A DNA stretch of 64,000 bases from Pisolithus tinctorius (GCA_024663395.1 JANFAH010000014.1:744001-808000), one strand, 5' to 3'. Positions 47,533-59,795 are shown, counted from the stretch's first letter. The notes: a model not told the origin generated them from the letters alone. Numbers and translations: made by a program.

Positions 47533-48334
47533 AACTGGGGAGAGCAGGAGTGTGTCATTTTTGACCACATCTGTAGGGAGTCGATACTAATAAGTAGGTC
47601 GAGCATGATGGAACTGGAAACAATTTTTTTGAGATGGTCATTTGACTGTATCAGGAGGAAAAATACCTCCGAATCCTCTCGGTTAACTTTGCCACCACAA
47701 AGCAGAGGGGGTTGGGAGGCACTTTCCCCCCATAAAGCCAAATGACCACTTCATGTTCAGCATACGTCATTTCCCTAGAGGCACACCATCATGCTAGTAA
47801 GTCACTTCAGGAAGCGAATAGATGGTTTAAACCTGTCACTGACTGGTTATGGTCGTGATTTCATCATTCCCCGTCCCTCTGATTGGCAAGTACAATCAGA
47901 TGGATGCCTTATGAGGTTTAGGTACATGTTGCCTTGACTGGCAGGCACAGCCTGAGCCTGGAGACCGTAAAGCACAGCCGAGAAGTACAGCCATACTAGC
48001 TGCCACTTACAGCGGACAAGAAATTGGCGCCTGGAGAGCTGAGCTTCGTATGTAGACTGGCCGTCTGACTATTGCTAGTGCAACACGTCACTTACTACCA
48101 CAATTTTAGGCCATCGGCACTCGGATGGCTTTGTCTCATTAGACGATCCTGGTGTGCGGTTAGGATCCGAAATATCTTCTTGCTGTGGTGCATGGCGGTT
48201 TCGTGCCTGTTGCATGCGCCAACACCTGCCAGCCCAGCACAGCCAACTCCCAAGAAAACTTGCTACGTAAAAGAGATCAAGTCGCTGGTGACGCGGCTAA
48301 TAATGCTAAATCTATGTCCCCAATTGTCTTGGTC
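47533..48334. promoter_or_regulatory. Divergent region between two seven-helix paralogues
   Basis: About 800 bp separate the two starts. Both promoters must lie here. No inverted symmetry between the two halves was noticed outside the coding sequence. Short open stretches (47529-47745) are not conserved. Confidence 0.4.
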
Positions 48335-49556
48335 ATGAGTGCCCAAGAATCCCCTCCTATCATCAACCCCAATGTGTATCTCAACTACCTCAGCACTGGC
48401 GAAGCAACCATCTATGAAGTAGGAAGAGGTATCAATCTGGCAACCTTAGGCGTACGCTGTGTCAATGCAAATTCGGTGCCCACGATAATACTGACGTGAG
48501 CCGCGAAAAGGCCTTGATCTGGGACATACTCTCCAGCCTCCCCGATGAACGTAAGTTGATCCAAGTGGGAAGGGGGTCCACTGTTCTATTTGCCTACTTT
48601 TTGGCTAGGTGAGAGTATGACTCGATGTTTGCCGTGACCTTTTTAACGTCTCCGTAGACCATCCGCTCTTGCCATGGTGATTCTCACTGTTCTGGAGCAA
48701 AGTGAGTGGTTCTCAGCATTGTGAATGTGTTGTCCCCTGAGTACATTCATCTACAGCTGGTCCGGTGTCAAACTGCAGGCTTATCGCCGCCATTTCAGCA
48801 GCGCTTCAGATCATATCAGCCGCGGCTGCATCGTACTTGTTTCTCAAGCGTGTCCATGCCGTTTACTTTGGCAGCAGAAGTGTTCAATACTTTTTCAGCT
48901 TTCTTTGGGTTGTCGGAATTGGCACTTCTTGCTTGCTCCTTTACGATGCTGTACATGGTTACAGCGAGATCGCTAATACTAAACACTGCATCCGGCAACA
49001 AGACTGGGCCGCTCTTCCCGTCGCCTTTGGGATCCCCGTTCTCTTCGATGGCCTCGTCTATTCTGCCATCATACACAAGATCCTTTCCACTCATAAGACA
49101 GGTCAGAAGAGGGGCTGGAAGACTTTCTTCTACCGTTCTGGCAAGGGACTTCCTCATTTTTCGCGTGCTGTGTTTGAGGGAGGACAACTATACTACCTGT
49201 AAGCAACCGCGGTCATCTTCGCCTGAACACGTTTATAACACCCGGACAGAATGACTAACGGCATAAATATGACTCGCCTCAATTTCAGCACAAGCTTCTC
49301 TATGCCTCCCTCCTACCAAGTTATGCTCTCGGCACCCACTATAGCACTAACGAGTGTGATGGCCTGTCGAGTGTATCGAAACTTGTTGATTACGGCCTCA
49401 GATGAAGTTCATATGGATGATAGGGAGCTGACAAGACCGGTATTTGCAAATGGACGAAAGGGAAATGTATCGCTATCACTGGCATCAGAGACAGTACCTC
49501 CAGAGATGAAGTTATATGCAGATGGTGGAGGTGAAAGTACGGCCTCCAACGTTTAA
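48335..49556 (+). CDS. Seven-helix membrane protein, paralogue of the minus-strand neighbour
   Basis: The same architecture as the gene at 46354-47532. It begins MSAQESPPIINPNVYLNYL; ALIWDILSSLPDE, AYFLAR, LQIISAAAASYLFLKRVHAVY, FFSFLWVVGIGTSC, HCIRQQDWAALPVAFG, PVLFDGLVYSAIIHKIL, LPHFSRAVFEGGQLYYL and VMACRVYRNLLITASDE follow, ending in a polar tail. About six short introns are needed. The two copies share exon layout and roughly 60-70% of residues in the helices by eye, consistent with an inverted duplication that is not recent. Confidence 0.75.
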
Positions 49557-50368
49557 ACTTGTCCAACCTCTTCATGACAACGTTTGTAATTGTAAATGCA
49601 GAACATGGTAATATCTTCTTATGGCATCGGGTGTCGCCAGTGTCATTGGATGCAGTCATATGTAACTCCATTCCTTGATGGTTGCAAGCCAAGAAACTAT
49701 CTGTGCTGCGCGTCACACAGTTGGCCTAGTTGAACGGGGCGATCAATGCCAGAGTGACACTCCGCTGGCTATGGGGACTGGACTGACATCGGGGTTGGCG
49801 TAGTGGATATAGAACCAAATGTCGGCCGCATTACATCTCGTAGCACAGGCGCTCTCATAGATTCCGACTTAGATCAGAACGTCCATGGAATTCCCCTGCG
49901 AACGCCACACATACCTTCACATCTTCTGTGCGGTGCGGACACGCGCGGGTTCATCTGGTAAAGACCTACCTAGCATGGTACAGTTTCCATCAGGTGAGTC
50001 AGTGTCGATTCTGGATGACTTCGACGAACCGTCAGTACTTCCATTTCATTGTTAGTGTTGACGGCATTATCCGACGGTCGATTATTGCGCTATGATACGT
50101 GCCATCCTGGCTCACCTGGCCCGCGTCCAATTTGTCTCGGGAGAGTAGGTTGGTGCCCATTTAAAAAAGCTACATGTGCACACTTTCTCGGTGATGTGCC
50201 TTAGTTGGCATCGTCAAGCCCGGACCACGACACCGCCTATATAGGTCGTCGGCTTCCGTACTACAGGATTGCCATCGCCTCCGGCCTATGTAATGGAAGA
50301 TGCGAATTCGTGGCACTCGTCGATTTGAAACTTGGGACTCTATCGTCAATGGTATAGTCAAGAAGACG
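49557..50368. other. Intergenic region, no gene seen
   Basis: About 800 bp between the 3' end of the seven-helix gene and a relic tail on the opposite strand. No frame or RNA feature is supported. Confidence 0.35.
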
Positions 50369-50760
50369 TCACTTTGGTTTACCGTTGCCACGGTTCTTCG
50401 ATGAGTCCGAAAGGAAAATGGGCTTGGAGGTATAGATGCGGCTCATTACACTGCTAGTGACCGCTCCTTCGTCAGACACATCCCCATTCGGTTTTGGTGT
50501 GGTCAATGCTTCCCGGGATGCTGAGGATGAACGCCGTTCCCCTTCGGCGTGGGAAGCTTTGCGTTGAGAAGTGATTCTTGACGCGTTATCGAGCTCCCTC
50601 CAGGAAAGGTCTGCGAATCTAGCTGGTAATCCGAGATGGGAAGTCGGGGAATTCCTTAACCACGTCTCTCTACTCGTTGAAGTAATTTCTCCTGGTTCTA
50701 AAACCAGCAAAAGGTCAGTACCTAGAAGTCGTAGAAAAGAGATGAGACAGTATACCATCT
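50369..50760 (-). pseudogene. Tail exon of a seven-helix-type protein, upstream exons not found
   Basis: A continuous frame ends GAVTSSVMSRIYTSKPIF followed by a Ser/Lys-rich end, which matches the tail relic at 44570-44725. The start of the frame (CLISFLRLLGTDLLLVLEPGE) may be the end of a helix. No N-terminal exons of the family are recognisable between 50760 and the next gene, so it is probably a truncated copy. The alternative is a 3' exon of the neighbouring gene at 51078-52001. Confidence 0.45.
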
Positions 50761-51077
50761 AGTAATATCAGCGGGTCCTCAGAGTCTTCTGAGAGGTTCG
50801 CTAGTGGTTGAGATGGGAAGACTAGCTGAGGCACGTCACGCCGAGGTGAGACTACATGACTCTTCTCTGATTGTGTTGTCGATAGCTTCGGGCCGGTCGA
50901 TGAGGGATGCGAGAGGCAAGGTTACAATGATCATAAATGCTGTATGGACTTCGCAAAGGAAGCTGAACTCACGCTTTGCTCCCACCTCATTCGGGTCCCA
51001 TGCATTCTGGGTCTGCCTCGTTCGGCTGATCGCTCTGAGGGGCGGACTGGAGAGTCCAGCGAGGGCAGTGCGAATAC

Positions 51078-52001
51078 TCAAGAGGGGATCGACCGACACA
51101 TACCTTGTTCCAACATTAATGAACTTTCTGTAAGACCCGACTCCTTGTTACGCTCAAGTGGTTGGATTCTCTCCGATGTGTTAAATTCAACGTTCCGCAC
51201 ATGCGGAGTAACTCCCGATGGATTGTTGTATTTCGGTGGGACGTCATTCAAAGTGACGTTGTGCTCGACCGGTCTCATCGGTTGGTCTGCGGAAAGTTTG
51301 TCTTTCCATGTTTCCTCCAGGTTCCTTGCCTGGAAATAAAGTTGACCAAGAGCTTTCCGAATGTACGGGACAAGGTCTGTATATGGCAGACGATAGACTT
51401 CGAGCTTTGGGGTGATAACGTATGTCCAGTCTACAAAGCGTATTACATCAGACGATTATTGGCAACCGAGGACCGAGAACAACCCACCTGCGAGTACAGG
51501 CGGTGAAGCAGTGGTAGCGTTGAATGTCAACGAGGAAAGACGATTTGGAGAGGACTATCGCATGAACGCGTCAGGCTGCGGATTTCCAGTATATAACCTT
51601 CCTGGACTTACAACTTTACTGTCCCGAAAGGGTGTTTTCGGGGAATCTACGTCCGCACCCTTAGTAAGGACAAGTGAAATAACAGCCGACAATTTCCTTG
51701 ACAGCCTTCTACGAAGAGTTGTCCGTTTGTGTGTATTCTTCTTGGAAATCTTGAAAACGAGACTAAGGTCCAGCTGGTCCTCCCTCTTGCGGTGCTTCTT
51801 CGAAACCGGAGGAGGCTGCCAGTCATCCTTGATGAGGGCAGCTTTATGTACAGCCTGCATGGAAAACGCGGGGCACAAGTAGTATGGAAATGCACGAATG
51901 GGAAGATTCGCTGATGGATGAGTCGGGTCTAATGCATACTTGGGGTTGGGGTTGAAACCCGGCAGTAAGGTTGTAGGTGTAGTACCGCGTCTCTGAGGCA
52001 T
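51078..52001 (-). CDS. Basic protein of unknown function with an RNase P-protein-like module
   Basis: It starts MPQRRGTTPTTLLPGFNPN at 52001. After a Pro-rich N-terminus and a conserved-looking FPYYLCPAFSMQAVHK comes a basic helix, ISKKNTHKRTTLRRRLSRKL, then AVISLVLTKGADVD. Introns at about 51535-51590 and about 51431-51486 join ...PPVLA to DWTYVITPKLEVYRLPYTDL. The order of a basic RNR-like helix followed by a D-W-x-Y-V strand recalls the bacterial RNase P protein (RnpA), which in fungi would suggest a mitochondrial RNA-binding role, but the similarity is by eye and weak. The 3' end is uncertain: the frame stops at 51078, yet a good donor (AAG|gtatgt) just before it could lead to further exons down to about 50950. 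Confidence 0.55.
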
Positions 52002-52376
52002 TGCTCATGCATAGCGACAAGAGAAATAACAACCAGGACATACGTTGAGTGACATGGGCCTGCCGACAGACTTTGGAAGCCTCGACAGTTCTCGACATGG
52101 TTTCATCGGACAGACTAAAAGTAGCTGGCACTGCCAGGAAGTGAACTCCCAAACAAGGTAACATATAACGTCATCGATGAGCCTGGCTTAGCTAATCACA
52201 CCTTTCTTATCAAGGAGATCGGGGGTAACCCCCTATTACTATTTCAACGATCGCGGGACGGGAATGACTAGGCTTTGCGCCGGATAGAGTGCTCGCACCC
52301 GGGGAGGGGAATAAAATAGGAGTCTTTGTCGAGCAATGCACTTCTCATATCTCTGAAACGACGTCCGTCTTCAAAA

Positions 52377-54116
52377 ATGAGGCTTGCGCAAGTCGCCCTC
52401 CACCTGGTGGCCAGCCTCCTGGCATTATCCTCTTTCTTCCCTCATTTGGCACTGGCATTCACGAGTTATCCGGATGATTTTGTTAACCCAAATTACGTGC
52501 TTGCTCGTCGGTATCCAGGAAACACAGGTGGTGCCCAATTTTCTATCCTGAAATGGGCCGATTTTCTTGCCCCCCAGGGCCCTTGGAGTGAGTTTCAATT
52601 CGCGTCGTGCATTTTGCGTTTTTTTTTTTTGATCGTCGACGGTATCGACAGCTGTCATTGATAAGCCAGTCGCCCCTCCTTCTGGGGATATGCACGATTA
52701 TATGAGCTGGTCTCCTTAGTATGCTTCACGTCACCCGTGCTCATACCTACACCTGACGCCATCCTTAGCTCGTGGCCAAACTGTTCCGCGCTCGGAAATA
52801 CTACGGAGCTCCCACTCCCAGAAGGTGGGTATTTCCGTTGATGAAACTTGATTTTTGACGTCTGTTATCAGTTTGGTCCGAGTGCCCGTATTACCTTCGA
52901 GATGGCCTTTTCAACCCAGACGTCCGTATGATAAACAATACAGGCCACTTCAACGCTATGGCAGACGCCGTTTGGATGAATTCCCTTGCCTGGGCTATGA
53001 CAGGGATAAATCGATACGCTCAGAATGCCGCGACATTCCTGAATGTATGGTTCCTACAAAACAGCACCGCGATGAATCCAAACCTCATCTATAGTCAAAT
53101 GCGGAGAGGACCAGGCAGAGGACAGCTGGGCGCGCATACGGGCGAATTGTAAGTTTCCGAAGTGCATAGCAACTCCTAGTGTGTTCAAGCTGCACCAGGG
53201 ATTTGAAGTGTATGGCGAAGATCGCCAACGCTATCCTGATTTTGCGGAACGGAAAATCGTTCTATTGGACCAACGACTTGGACCAAGGAATGATCAACTG
53301 GTGCCAGAGATTCGTCCGATGGTTCACCACCTATTGGATTGCTCTGGAAGAGGCTGCCGCCCCAAAGTCAGTGCCACATTTGTGTGTGACGACTCGGCAT
53401 TTAGTCTTCATCGTGCAGCAATCACGGATCATACTACTATGCTCAACTCGCTTCTCACTATCTTATCGTAAACGACATTGAAAGTGCAAGACAAGCAATA
53501 AAAACTTACTTTACCACCACATACATGGCTCAAATCACAGCGGACGGCGAGCAGGTATGTCATTGAATGCTGGCACGTTCTCCAGCGCTCGGGTGACACG
53601 GAATACAGCCACTAGAAGCCCGTCGGACGCGTCCATATCATTACCGTGCATATAACCTCATAGCAATGATTGTTTGTGCCGCACTCACCGACTCCAATGA
53701 CAAGCTGACATGGTTGACAGACAAACGCTCGGATAGGTGAATACCTTGGTCTTGACTACTGGAACTGGACAGGGAACGAAGGAGCAGGAATCAAAGCAGC
53801 GTTGGATTACGCCATGACCATTCCGCCACGCACCGAGAACGCTGATGAGCTGTACCAACCAATTGCGGCCGTAGCAGCAAAATTTGGCGATCCTGATGGC
53901 AAATACGCCAATTTTTTGGCGAATGCAGATCCCCATTATCCTTCTGCACCGTATTTCCTGTGGTCCCAACCGTTCTCCGATTCTGGTCTGCCAGCCGCCC
54001 GCCCTGGCTGGTCTCCGAAACGCGATTCCTCCGCCGGGAAATCTATACGGGGAGGCCCGACGACGCTCTTTGCGGTACTACCTGCAGTATTAGGTTTCGT
54101 TGCTTGGCAAAGGTAA
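52377..54116 (+). CDS. GPI-anchored alginate-lyase-fold enzyme (PL38-type)
   Basis: Predicted extracellular polysaccharide lyase with an (alpha/alpha) barrel; fungal relatives are placed in PL38 and act on glucuronan-type uronans, from memory. Signal peptide: MRLAQVALHLVASLLALSSF. Conserved blocks: NPNYVLARRYPGNTGGA, DMHDYMSWSPYSWPNC, HFNAMADAVWMNSLAWAMTG, RGPGRGQLGAHTGELD, NNHGSYYYAQLASHYL, EARRTRPYHYRAYNLIAMI and YPSAPYFLWSQPFSDSGL. The aligned His, Asn, Arg and Tyr residues are candidates for catalysis. The C-terminus has a small-residue site followed by a hydrophobic tail (TTLFAVLPAVLGFVAW), a GPI signal. About nine introns; every joint I traced stays in frame. A possible TATA-like AATAAAAT lies at about 52310. 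Confidence 0.85.
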
Positions 54117-55167
54117 GATTCCACTACAGAAGTTGAAATAGTTTTCCAAAAAAATTCGTCACCATGGTTGTATAATGATCGGTAGAAACGAGCATACACG
54201 GAACATACATAAATATGCCGGACAGTAGAAGTGGACACACACCTATGTATATCACTGTTCGACTTCCGATATTTCTATTTTATGTATTCAGCGTCTATAT
54301 CACAATGCGAATTTGGTTTCAGATTCTCATCCTTTGAAGGATCAAATGGAAGTCTATACCTGCCGTAGCGGAGTAGCGAAGAAGCCGGACAAGCGGGCAC
54401 CTCTCACTGATAATCAACCCATGGAGAGTTCTTGGAGGAAACCTAAAATTGTTCCGGAATCGATGGATCCACCTGTAAGTCGAAAACATTTCTTCGATAT
54501 ACGAATGGCATACCACCGTAGCGCTCGTCGTGAGTTAGCTAACCAGGTATGCACCGACTCGATATCGATTTCATGTGTAATCCAGATTCCTTGTTGGCAG
54601 ATGCACATTTAAGACGGGTCCCATAGATATAACCGTAATAAACTGAATCTTCAGCGACCAGTACCCACCGACAGGTGTAAGGAGTGTTTTGAATAATTTA
54701 CTTAAAGCCTGTGTGCTCATGAGAAGCCGCACATGAGAGCTGGGAGAGCGCGTGGACACCCGACGTACCGCACTAACAGAGAGTAACTGAGTCCTCAAAC
54801 CCTCGGATGCGGAGTTACTGTAATGAGTATGTTCGAACAATCGTGCATGTAAGCCTAGGCTCACCTTTGGCGCTAAATCCGTAGATTTATGCAGGTCCTA
54901 GATCCCGAGATTCGCTGCTATTGAAATTTTGAATTCTCCTACATAGGACCGCTCCTTACCACTGCCCAACTGGTTCGCCACTGTTAATGCGAGTCCGGAG
55001 AGGTGATGAACAGATGATGGCTGAGTCAGATGCCACTTCTTGATCAATTACGTAATTGTTCGAGAGGATCTTTGTTGTTGATGGTAGTGCCGGTGACCAG
55101 TCGGCCTTAAGTTGATCAGCAGTAGTGTCTGGTACACCTCGAGAAGTCAAAACCATGAACCAGCAAT
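54117..55167. other. 1.05-kb intergenic region, no gene seen
   Basis: It lies between the 3' ends of convergent genes. The open stretches at 54313-54612 (plus) and 54571-54864 (minus) have no recognisable content. Confidence 0.35.
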
Positions 55168-57413
55168 TTATAGCCTCTCTAACGTATACGTTCGTACTGG
55201 TCCCGAAAAACTACGACGCCCCCAGGGCACCCAATTAACGGTAACAATGACAATAACTCCACCAACAGCAACAATAGAATAATTCATGTTGAGTTCGTTG
55301 ACAGGGTATGCAGTGGGTAAGATGAATAACACGCATATGAACGAACCAAACTAAAAGCAATGTGAGTGTAGTACGAAGGACACGCAGCATCGAGACCCTA
55401 CCAAAAAGCTAAAAAGGTTAATGACCCACGACCACTTGCCTAATCTAAATGGCCCGGGTTCGGTAAGTCTCCACACACCCAAGTCAGCTGCAGTAAGGGG
55501 AGCCCGAGCGGATGACAACATACGAGTCTGGCCAAAATACTCGGATGGTAATGGGTTGTAAGTAGCTGAGCATCACGGCTACGGCAGCGGAAGATAGGAT
55601 GGCATTGAACTGGATCTCCGATCAACGATAATACTCGAACACGTGAAGAGTGCACATACAGCAACTGCAGAACCAATGTAGGCGCAAGAAATGATGCAAC
55701 CAACAAGAGCAGACACCCAAACACCCCAGTATGGCGCTTGGAAGCGGTTTATTGCCATGAACCGGTCCTTCGCGGGGAAAGCATTGTCTCGTGCAAGTGC
55801 GTAAAAGAGCCGCGAGCTTGCGGTAAAGGCAGCGACCGAGGCTATGAGTTGAGCTAACCCAACCACAACCAGGCACATGACTGTGAGTTTCGTACCCACG
55901 GCATCATAAAAGAGCTGCGCAATGGGGATTGCATAAGTAGTTGCTTGTACATTTGCAATGTTTTGCACTGAGAACAGAAGCGCTAGCATGCAAGCAAGGC
56001 CGACCAACCAGGACCCGACAATACTCCCGACAACTGCCAGCGGCGCAAGGAGCTCGGCGCGTATCGCTTCCTCTGCTACCTGGGCAGCAGTTTCACACCC
56101 CTCAAGGGTGTAGACCGCCTGATACCCTCAATTCAAAAAATCCTGACTTGCGAAAATGCGGATACTGCACCTGAAGAAATCCGAGAAGCACGACGAAGCC
56201 GCGAGACTCCCAACCAGTGAAACTTTCCCTGGTAAATACGAGTCGTAATAAAGCGATTCACTCACTTCTCAAAGTCCGTGAATACAAAGCTTGCAGAGTT
56301 CTTGTCTAAAAATCAGTGTACTTTACTTACGAAGCTTTGCAGGTAACATTACCTTGACCGGCGATTTAACTAACAGTGTGACAACCAGGACAAAAGTGCC
56401 TCCTAACGTCCACCAGACGTTGAACGAACTCATGCGACCAACCGCTTTCGTTCCTACGGTATTCATGATGCCTGACAAGATGTTGATTCCCCAGGTAATT
56501 GCTGCGATTTCCACCCTCGTCAAAGTCCTTCCGGAGCCAACTTCCGCCATCGATGCAATATACAACGCAACGCTGGGCGGTAAAGATGTCAGTACTGGAA
56601 TAATGAGTAGCAGCTAGATTTACCTCAGATTTCCAGAGGTTCCTGTGAAGACCATCGCAATGGAACAGATCCACTCGGTACAAACTGAACAGATCGTCAA
56701 ACCTCATGCACTTCTGCTTCAAGGCGACTCACAGCCGAGCATAGGAGAGCCTGGTTTCATCTTGCAAACCCAAAAGTAGAGTCCGCCCATAGTCGGACTG
56801 CCCATTATTTGAAGAACGAGACGAATAAGGTTTATTAATACTCACTACGAGCTGCAAATCTCGGCAAAGCTGAGTGCGACCAGAAACATGAAGAAGCAAC
56901 ATATCTAGAATGAAAGCTCATCAACACAGTGCCAAGATGGAAGGCACAAGACAACCCTCACATTCCATCCCCAGAATAGGCCAAGTGGTCCACCAGAGAA
57001 CAATCCTGTTTGGAAGGCGCTGCTCATACCCGTTAGAATACCGATATTACAAAATGACATTCCCAACGCTCCGAAGAGCGACATTTCTCATCGAAACTCA
57101 GGCCCGTACCCAAGGTCGAGCAGATGTTGATCAGAGATTTGGGGGTCATCTTTCGTCTTACTCTCAGCTATGGCGACTAGGGGGTTTTCGACGCGGTGGG
57201 ACATAGTGAGACGGGGGGAGGGGTATCGGAATGCTTCTGCCTTTGGCTATTTTAGTATCCTGGACACACGTGGTAGGAGAGAAAGCTTTGCAACTGCGAA
57301 GTTTCCTGACAGAATAGGGAAACGTGGAGGGGAAATGACTACCATATCATCTCGTTAGCCTCGGATGCGATACGATTCAACGAAGGGTTGGCCATGTCGC
57401 TGTTCAGCAACAT
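55168..57413 (-). pseudogene. Amino-acid/choline-type permease (APC superfamily) with a nonsense codon and a frameshift
   Basis: Twelve-helix plasma-membrane transporter of the GABA/choline permease type. Blocks in order: DQHLLDLGYGPEF, MSLFGALGMSFCNIGILTGMSS and GGPLGLFWGWN, then CCFFMFLVALSFAEICSSY and PTMGGLYFWVCKMKPGSPMLGF. Next come ICSIAMVFTGTSGNL, FNVWWTLGGTFVLVVTLLV, VYTLEGCETAAQVAEEA, AFTASSRLFYALARDNAFP and YWGVWVSALVGCIISCAYIG, ending near NMNYSIVAVGG. Two faults: a TGA at about 57088-57090 interrupts GPEF-R-stop-EMSLFG, where relatives have a second Arg (CGA to TGA), and the joint after SGNL leads into IASMAEVGSG only with a shift (about 56579). Other joints are clean. ATG 57413 (MLLNSDMANPS) is the likely start, divergent from GWT1. 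Confidence 0.8.
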
Positions 57414-57660
57414 GGTGCCCAGCACCTGCAGCCCTGAGCAGGCGCCTTCCAGGGAAAAGAATAATCGTTCTTCTCACCGGGGCCGACAGACCCAGTGCGA
57501 TAGATTTACCTCTACGCGTGTGATGCGGTCGAGTCGCTACTTTCAACTTTGTGACGTGTAGCACGCTGGAATACGAAATCAAGTTGACTGCTTGTAACCT
57601 TTCTGTGTTACCAACAACCTGCGGGTGACAAACATCGATATCTGGCCTGCGCCCACCATC
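57414..57660. promoter_or_regulatory. Divergent region permease / GWT1
   Basis: 247 bp between the divergent starts at 57413 (minus) and 57661 (plus), expected to hold both promoters. No specific element is identified. Confidence 0.4.
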
Positions 57661-59583
57661 ATGAATGGTGACTACAAGACATCCAAAGAGGCGTTTGTAT
57701 CTGGAACAACTGGCTCAACTGTACTACATATCAATGCGATATGTTCTGTTGCACTGGCAAGCATCCTAGTCGACGCGGATACACCGTTGACTGACTGTCT
57801 AACCACCCGCAGTCTTCAATAGCACTTCATTCAGCACTTACCTCCCGCGTGGCAGTTTTCCGATCCACGCCGTTCTTTGTGGAATGGATACTACTGTCCG
57901 TACCTCTGTTGTTGTCGATGACAGTTTATGCGGAAGCGCCGGGTGCACTCTCCGTGCTGTTGTTAGTTGCGACAGCTGTCCTCTTACTTCTTCCCGCGAT
58001 TGAAAACGGAAAGGCTCTCCCAACGCAAGTTGATGATGGTACCACATTCGTTGGCGACACGGGTCATCGATCTGCGTCACAGGCATCTTTACCACCTCTT
58101 CCGGCTTTGTCAACGTATCGCGCACACATGATGCTTATGACAGCGCTATCCATCCTGGCTGTCGACTTCCAAGTATTTCCCCGAGCTCTTGCAAAGTGTG
58201 AAACTTACGGAGTATCATTGGTGTGTTCGAGCTGTTTAGAATGAGTGCACACTTCCGTGCTCACGGTCATGAGTTAGATGGACCTCGGCGTTGGATCTTT
58301 TGTCTTCTCGCAAGGCATCGTCTCTGCTATCCCTTTGCTGAAGGATCCATCCCACCTCCGTAAATCCTTCGGCTACAAGCTATTCAACACGTTAAAAAGG
58401 GTTGCCCCCGTGGCAGTACTTGGCCTAATACGCCTGATGGCGGTCAAGGGCGCTGACTACCCCGTACGTTGTTATATGAAATTGTGTATATTAAGTCGAG
58501 ATAGCTGATAACTGGATATAGGAACATGTGACGGAGTATGGCGTACACTGGAATTTCTTTATGACACTTTCACTTCTGCCCGTATTCGAGGTGCTCACAC
58601 ATTGCTTGATTTTGCACATGCCTGTTGCTCTTCTAGGGCTCTGGATTGGGGTTGGTGAGCGACATAGCTATGCTTTTGAAGCATTTGACTGCGCTGTAAC
58701 TCAATTCATCATTCAGTGCAGCAGTGCCTCTTGTCATTTGCTGGCTTTGGAGATGTCTTACTCAATGCGCCACGAAGCAATATTCTCTTTGCAAATAAAG
58801 AAGGTTTGATCTCCCTACTTGGTAAGGTTTGCATGATAATACGACTCTCGATCATGTTGAATCGTGGTTACAGGGTACCTCTCAATTCACATTATAGGTT
58901 TGTCCGTCGGCACGACCATTCTCCCACCTAGACCGTCTTTCTTCCGAAAGAATATAGCGCTTCTGGATGATGGTAGGAGGACGGGTATAGATCTCGTCGC
59001 CCCGCGACAAGCCACGAAGATTGTAGCTGAACTCTTTTCATACACTTTTATTTGGTGGGGGTTGTTTGCGTTCGTCCGACTGAAACTAGATGTGTCCAGA
59101 AGAATGGTTGTGGTTTTACCTCGTCTCGCCAAGGTGCACAGCTGACATCGTTCCAGGTGAACTTGCCATACATTTTATGGGTCTCGGCTTTCAACACGTC
59201 GTTCATTCTGGGCTACTTCTTGTTAGATATGTTCTTTTTCCCTACTCGAATCTCTCGCGTGAAGGATTCCTCCGACCCCACCGGGAAGCGGTTCGTGCTT
59301 GAAGAGTGCTTTGCTGGCAACCGTGCGCCACCTTTGCTGGAGGCAATAAACAAAAACAGTCTCATCATATTCCTGATTGTGAGGATTCCACACAGAACGG
59401 GTTGGATCGAACCTAAACTCACGCACCTCGACGCAGGCAAATGTCGCCACTGGTCTTATCAACCTGTCGGTAAAGACGATGTACACCTCCGATGGAAAGG
59501 CGATGCTTATTCTTGGCGGTTACGCTTACGGTCTTTGTGCATTTGCGTGGTTTTTCCGCAGTAGGCGTCTTTGGCGATTTTAG
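57661..59583 (+). CDS. GWT1: GPI-inositol acyltransferase GWT1 (PIG-W)
   Basis: ER membrane enzyme that acylates the inositol of GlcN-PI early in GPI-anchor synthesis. Eight exons (57661-57756, 57813-58220, 58278-58463, 58522-58654, 58717-58821, 58874-59106, 59157-59378, 59437-59583) total 1,530 nt, 509 residues. Blocks: [110 protein letters not shown]-like [29 protein letters not shown] and [16 protein letters not shown]. More than ten hydrophobic helices are visible. Intron 1 (57757-57812) uses a GC donor (CTG|gcaagc); intron 6 uses a weak gttgtg donor. The frame is open throughout. Confidence 0.92.
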
Positions 59584-59795
59584 ATGCGCTTTTGAGTAAT
59601 CACCTGATCTATCCAACGCTATCGAAAGTTACCCTGGGGAAGGGCAAATGCGACTCTAAATAGGGCATCGTCGAAATTGGACAGAAAGCAAGTAACATCT
59701 GCTAACTCGGGCATGCGACCGAAATGGGTAAGTAGGTAATATTCCATCGCGAAGTTAGAGCCAAGAAATCGTTTCGAAGTATTGCCTCTCCACCT

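Noticed and set aside
52377..54116. Glycoside hydrolase family 76 mannanase
   Set aside because: First impression only; the block order from NPNYVLARRYP through TRPYHYRAYNL to YFLWSQPFSDSG is that of the alginate-lyase-domain family.
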